This document shows positions 60,161-64,000 of a stretch of 64,000 bases of DNA, in pieces. Origin of the DNA: Thermaurantimonas sp046299575 (GTDB lineage: Bacteria; Bacteroidota; Bacteroidia; Flavobacteriales; Schleiferiaceae); assembly GCF_046299575.1 (NCBI RefSeq), contig NZ_JBKBHX010000002.1, forward strand, positions 248,001 through 312,000, written 5' to 3'. The notes beneath the pieces were generated by a model, which searched no databases, was not told where the DNA came from, and worked only from the letters and a program-made list of their open reading frames with translations. Position 1 is the first letter of the stretch; the number at the start of each line of letters is the position of its first letter. The position numbers were made by a program, and so were the translations under genes.

Positions 60161-61026
60161 GCGTACAACTGTTCTATGTCTAACTGAAGATATTTATTAA
60201 GGGCAAATAAAGTACAGACAGATGAAACAACCACGCCCAAAATGCTCAGCATGGGAATATTTGCGTAGAGAATGGATTCATCGAGCTGAATAAACATTTC
60301 CGACGTCCAGCGCAGTGAGTATTTGTACAAAGCCAACAGGAGTCCTGAAGCGAATAGACCTGAGATAAACCCTTGTAGGACAGCGTTTAACATAAACGGG
60401 CGGATGATAAACCAATGCGTAGCTCCTACCAGCTGCATGGTTCGAATGATGAATCGTGAAGAATAGATCGATAGCCGTATGGAAGAATTGATCAATGCGA
60501 TAGAAACCAACAACAAGATAACTACCATGCCTAAAGCTACATAAGTGAGTTTTTTTAGATTAGAATTCATTAAATAAATTAAATCTTTATCGATTACAAC
60601 TTCATCGACGATGGGCTCAGATTTTAAAAGTTTTTCAATGGAGGCAATTTCTTGCTCGTTGGCAAACTGTTCATAAACATTGAGCTCTATGACATCCGAC
60701 AGAGGATTAAAACCTAAAAATTCGATGAAGTCTTCATTTAGGTCTTTTTTGAGCATTTCAGCAGCTTCTTCCCGCGTGATAAGCTCGGTACGACGAATAC
60801 GTTCGTCGGTTTCTAAAATCTTTTGCAGTCTTCGCGCATCTGCCGGATTAACTTCAGGTTTTAAAACAACTAGTAAGGTAAGGTTTTCTTTGAGGTTTTT
60901 GGCAATTATGCGAGCATTAAAAACGATCGATCCAAAAACACCCAGAACAAAGAGAACGAGTGTTTGAGAGATGATTACACTTACAAAATTTGCTCTAAGC
61001 CTGTTTTTCAAGTAGGTACGGGCCAT
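60157..61026 (-). CDS. ftsX: cell division protein FtsX (permease-like)
   Basis: A 289-residue FtsX. The first membrane helix (about residues 14-35) is followed by the periplasmic extracellular domain (about 36-170) and three helices near the C-terminus (about 172-195, 214-237 and 262-280). With FtsE ATPase it controls cell-wall hydrolases at the septum; ftsE is not next to it here, as is frequent in Bacteroidota. Start MARTYLKNRLRANFVSVIIS. Confidence 0.94.
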   Translation of the reverse strand: MARTYLKNRLRANFVSVIISQTLVLFVLGVFGSIVFNARIIAKNLKENLTLLVVLKPEVNPADARRLQKILETDERIRRTELITREEAAEMLKKDLNEDFIEFLGFNPLSDVIELNVYEQFANEQEIASIEKLLKSEPIVDEVVIDKDLIYLMNSNLKKLTYVALGMVVILLLVSIALINSSIRLSIYSSRFIIRTMQLVGATHWFIIRPFMLNAVLQGFISGLFASGLLLALYKYSLRWTSEMFIQLDESILYANIPMLSILGVVVSSVCTLFALNKYLQLDIEQLYA

Positions 61027-61033
61027 AGCCTTG

Positions 61034-63304
61034 TTATCTTATCCAATCTGGTAAATCGTCACTGCTTTGCTTTTGTCGGTACAAGTTGCAGTCAGTAATA
61101 ATGGTGATAGGTTCCTGAGGAGGCTCAAAGTCGGATCGACTAACCTTTAAATTTGGGTCAGCATAACACTTTTTCATAAAAAGTGCCCAAACGGGCATTG
61201 CAGCTGTGGCACCTTGTCCAAAATAGGTAGAGCGGAAGTGTGCCGAGCGGTCTTCGCAGCCAACCCATGCTCCGGCCACAAGGTTGGGCACCATACCTAC
61301 AAACCATCCATCGCTGTTGTTTTGAGTAGTTCCTGTTTTGCCGGCTATGGGATTATCGAATCCCCAGGGAAAACCCGTAACGACATTTTCGAGATATGAG
61401 CCCCCTTTGCTGCGTAGGCGTGCACCTGTACCATACTGTGTTACAGCTTTAAGGATGTCGAGCATCACGTAGGCCACCTCTTCGCTCATCACCTCGCGGG
61501 TTTCTGGTTCAAATTCGGCCAGCACTAAGCCGTTTTTATCTTCTATGCGCAGTATTACAATGGGTTCTGTGTAAGTGCCTTTATTAGCAAAGGTGGTGTA
61601 AGCCCCAATAAGTTCATACACGCTTAAGTCCATAGTACCTAAGGCGATGGAGGGAGCTTCCGGCACTTCGCTTTTAATGCCTAAGTCTTTACACAGTTGT
61701 ACTACGCTGGCCGGCCCTATTTGCTTCATCAGGAAGGTACTAACCGTATTTTTACTTTCGGCTAATGCCCGCTTGAGGGTCATCATTCCTTCGTATTTAT
61801 CGTCTGAGTTTGAGGGGCACCAGTCCTTTAGAAGGCCATACATTCCTGCTTCTATGCAAATACGCGCATCGGGCACTTCGAAGCACGGACTGTATTTTTT
61901 TTCTTTAATGGCTGTGGCGTACAAAAACGGTTTGAAAGTAGAACCCACTTGACGTTTGGCTTGAAAGACGTTGTCGTACTTAAAGTGCTTGAAATTAATG
62001 CCTCCAACCCAGGCTTTAATGAAGCCAGTTTGCGGCTCGACTGCCATAAATCCACTTTGGTAAAACGACTTGTAGTAGCGTATGGAATCTAGAGGCGACA
62101 TGAGTGTATCGATCTCCCCGCTCCATGAAAAGATTTGCATGGGCATAGGAGTTTTGAAATTTTTCATAATAGAATCTTCACTCACGCCTGTGGCTTTCAG
62201 TTCCTTATATCGTCCGCTACGCTTTACGGCACGCATCAGGAGGTCTTCGATTTCAGCTTGGGTAAGCTTTACAAAGGGAAAGTCTTTTCGACCTTTTTCT
62301 TTGGCAAAGAATACTCTTTGGTAATTTGATAAGTGTTCTGCCACGGCTTCTTCGGCATACTGCTGCATGCGCGAATCGATGGTGGTGTAAACCTTTAATC
62401 CATCGGTGTAAATGTTGTACATCGATCCGTCGGGCTTTCTATGTTCTTTTACCCACTCGCTTAAAAACAGTCTGATGTGTTCTCTCAGATAAGAGGCCAG
62501 TCCTTCGTTGTGGCTTTGTTTTCTGAAATTTAAACTTAATGGCTTGTTTTTGAGCTCTTCGAACTGTTCAGCCGTTATAAATTTGTTTCGAAGCATTTGA
62601 TTCAATACGACATTTCTTCTCTGCAAGGCTCTTTCAGGAAATCGAATCGGGTTAAAAAATGAAGGGTTTTTAGCCATCCCCACCAGCAATGCTGCTTCGT
62701 GGATTTCTAAGTCTTTTGGGCTCTTGTTAAAATAGATTTGAGCTGCTGATTCGATGCCTACGGCTTGGTAGAGAAAGTCAAACTGATTAAGATACATTGC
62801 CAGGATCTCTTGCTTCGAATACTGGCGCTCAAGACGTAAGGCGATGATCCATTCCTTGACTTTTTGGATGATGCGTGTAAAGATGTTGCTCGGTGGCTCG
62901 TGAAAGAGCATTTTGGCAAGCTGCTGTGTGATGGTGCTGCCACCACCTGCCTGACCAAGCAGAAATACAGCACGCATCAAAGCTTTGACATCGATGCCCG
63001 AATGGCTGTAAAATCGCTCATCTTCTGTAGCTACTAAGGCATTCACCAGATGAGGACTGAGATCTTCAAACTCTGCATGTGTTCTGTTTTCTTTGTAAAA
63101 TTTACCGAGCACTACACCATCTTGTGATATAATTTGAGTTGCGAGATTGCTTTTGGGATTTTCAATTTCTTCAAATCCTGGTAACGGTCCGAAAGCTCCA
63201 ATAGCAACACTTGTAATAAAAAGCAAAAACAAAGCTGCCACAGCACCTACTGTGTACCAAAAAAGCCTGACGTAATTTGGTTGATTTTTTGTGCTATTTG
63301 CCAT
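61034..63304 (-). CDS. class A penicillin-binding protein (PBP1A type)
   Basis: A 756-residue bifunctional enzyme for peptidoglycan synthesis. After an N-terminal membrane anchor (about residues 13-33), the GT51 domain has ATEDERFYSHSG (catalytic Glu) and GGSTITQQLAKMLF. The transpeptidase domain follows with SxxK in QVGSTFKPFLYATAI, SxN in AESKNTVSTF and KTGT in IAGKTGTTQNNSDGW. Length is typical. It lies between gldH and ftsX. Confidence 0.96.
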   Translation of the reverse strand: MANSTKNQPNYVRLFWYTVGAVAALFLLFITSVAIGAFGPLPGFEEIENPKSNLATQIISQDGVVLGKFYKENRTHAEFEDLSPHLVNALVATEDERFYSHSGIDVKALMRAVFLLGQAGGGSTITQQLAKMLFHEPPSNIFTRIIQKVKEWIIALRLERQYSKQEILAMYLNQFDFLYQAVGIESAAQIYFNKSPKDLEIHEAALLVGMAKNPSFFNPIRFPERALQRRNVVLNQMLRNKFITAEQFEELKNKPLSLNFRKQSHNEGLASYLREHIRLFLSEWVKEHRKPDGSMYNIYTDGLKVYTTIDSRMQQYAEEAVAEHLSNYQRVFFAKEKGRKDFPFVKLTQAEIEDLLMRAVKRSGRYKELKATGVSEDSIMKNFKTPMPMQIFSWSGEIDTLMSPLDSIRYYKSFYQSGFMAVEPQTGFIKAWVGGINFKHFKYDNVFQAKRQVGSTFKPFLYATAIKEKKYSPCFEVPDARICIEAGMYGLLKDWCPSNSDDKYEGMMTLKRALAESKNTVSTFLMKQIGPASVVQLCKDLGIKSEVPEAPSIALGTMDLSVYELIGAYTTFANKGTYTEPIVILRIEDKNGLVLAEFEPETREVMSEEVAYVMLDILKAVTQYGTGARLRSKGGSYLENVVTGFPWGFDNPIAGKTGTTQNNSDGWFVGMVPNLVAGAWVGCEDRSAHFRSTYFGQGATAAMPVWALFMKKCYADPNLKVSRSDFEPPQEPITIITDCNLYRQKQSSDDLPDWIR

Positions 63305-63315
63305 TTCACAGGTAT

Positions 63316-63867
63316 TTATTTTACTTCTTTTATTACAATGCCTACTTTCTCTATTCCGGGTAGGGAATCGATGCGCATTAAGTGATTAAAATCTACGTAA
63401 TAATATCCAATGTTACCGAAACGAAGAGGTCCTTTTCCGATGGTATTTTCTAATACTTTTGTATATGAAAATCCCTTACCAGTCATCTTTCCCATTTCGT
63501 CGAAGAGCACATAGTTAGCGGTATCTGCGTACTCGCGATTGTCTTCAAAAAAAATTTCTCTTTTAACGTATAGATTGGCAAAAGGATATTCACTTGTGTA
63601 GTGTAAAATAGATTTTATTAAATATACTTTTGTTGTATCTTCAATAAAGAATTGGAACGAAAGTGTAGTGTCTTTATGCCAAGGTTTTTTTATTTCTATA
63701 ATTTCAATGTGGTAAACATTGTTATTACATGATTGAAGTGACCAAATTGCTAAAAATAATAGTAATGCAATTGAAAAAAAAATTATTTTGTTTACACTTA
63801 AATATTTAAATCTATTCAGAACATTATGTATGAATAATGGGGAAGAAAATTTTTTAAAAAACATCAT
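63316..63867 (-). CDS. gldH: gliding motility lipoprotein GldH
   Basis: A 183-residue lipoprotein with lipobox LQSC at about residues 44-47, after a hydrophobic stretch (about 28-43). The mature part has the GldH pattern W..D..LSFQFFIEDTTKVYLIKSILHYTSEYPFANLYV and MRIDSLPGIEKVGIVI at the end. GldH is needed for gliding and T9SS function in several Bacteroidota. The signal peptide is oddly far from the first ATG; a GTG at residue 25 would give a normal signal. The ATG overlaps the ricT stop. The ricT-gldH-PBP order supports the call. Confidence 0.88.
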   Translation of the reverse strand: MMFFKKFSSPLFIHNVLNRFKYLSVNKIIFFSIALLLFLAIWSLQSCNNNVYHIEIIEIKKPWHKDTTLSFQFFIEDTTKVYLIKSILHYTSEYPFANLYVKREIFFEDNREYADTANYVLFDEMGKMTGKGFSYTKVLENTIGKGPLRFGNIGYYYVDFNHLMRIDSLPGIEKVGIVIKEVK

Positions 63868-64000
63868 TTTTTGGTAGATTTATTTTGGCTGTATTTTGCC
63901 TTTTTCTTTTTGTTTCTTTTCTTCTTTTGTGTCTCCTTTTCACTATTATCTGTAGTGTCGAGATTAGAAGTTAGCAAAGGAGTAACAGGAATTTCAGTGC
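63864..64000 (-). CDS. ricT: C-terminal end of a PSP1/RicT-type protein (partial)
   Basis: Only the last 45 codons are in the window. They form a Lys-rich tail (NSEKETQKKKRNKKKKAKYS) that ends KSTKK. In Bacteroidota the gene upstream of gldH is usually the PSP1/RicT protein, and it often has such a basic tail. The call rests on position and composition alone. The stop TGA overlaps the gldH ATG. Confidence 0.5.
   Translation of the reverse strand, partial: TEIPVTPLLTSNLDTTDNSEKETQKKKRNKKKKAKYSQNKSTKK

Overview
The window is a chromosomal segment of a Bacteroidota bacterium, most likely of class Flavobacteriia. The evidence is a type IX secretion (T9SS) cargo protein with a sorting tail, a PID-CTERM protein, the gliding lipoprotein GldH, DUF3098 and DUF5522 proteins, a beta-flower repeat protein, and TAnnTTTG-type -7 promoter elements with little Shine-Dalgarno signal. 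I cannot name a genus. No rRNA, tRNA, insertion sequence or CRISPR array was seen.

Left part (1-31.6 kb) is mostly housekeeping: tamB (cut by the edge) divergent from tsaD, queA, pepP, a T9SS cargo/PID-CTERM pair, lepA, an operon leucine dehydrogenase-nusB-DUF1573-yajC, an ABC exporter, radC/flavin oxidoreductase, dgt, folP-cdaA, dtd, an ElaA-like acetyltransferase, a rhodanese, fsa, a cNMP/CBS/DUF294 protein coupled to a DnaQ-type exonuclease, and an SRPBCC protein. Two decayed genes lie at 5.4-7.1 kb: a secreted protein broken by several stops, and an AraC-type regulator remnant. A GC-rich structured intergenic element lies at 13.2-13.4 kb.

Middle part (31.7-56.6 kb) is a large defence island built around two type III CRISPR-Cas modules, all on the minus strand. 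A cas6-csm1-csm2-csm3-csm4-csm5 operon (III-A) follows a cmr1-cmr2-cmr3-[CARF nuclease]-[DUF6922-AbiEii pair]-cmr4-cmr5-cmr6 operon (III-B) that is preceded by a WYL regulator. Csm1 (Cas10) has a single-base deletion inside its GGDD cyclase motif. Cmr2 (Cas10) keeps GGDD but has no HD domain. A second effector operon (56.6-51.3 kb) encodes a Can2/Card1-like CARF nuclease, a CARF-HEPN Csx1-family RNase, a Csx20-like candidate ring nuclease and an SF1 RecD-like helicase. A plus-strand cassette (HNH protein, 203-aa unknown, DUF4407 membrane protein) sits between the two. There are no cas1/cas2 genes and no array in the window.

The likely logic is that Cas6 makes crRNAs for both modules and that Cmr2 alone makes cyclic oligoadenylate. 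Three CARF nucleases would then be activated, Csx20 would switch the signal off, and the AbiE-like pair and helicase are extra parts of unknown role.

Right part (57-64 kb) returns to core genes: photolyase, then ricT (partial)-gldH-PBP1A-ftsX-DUF3098-uppP-truB, a tightly packed cell-envelope operon.
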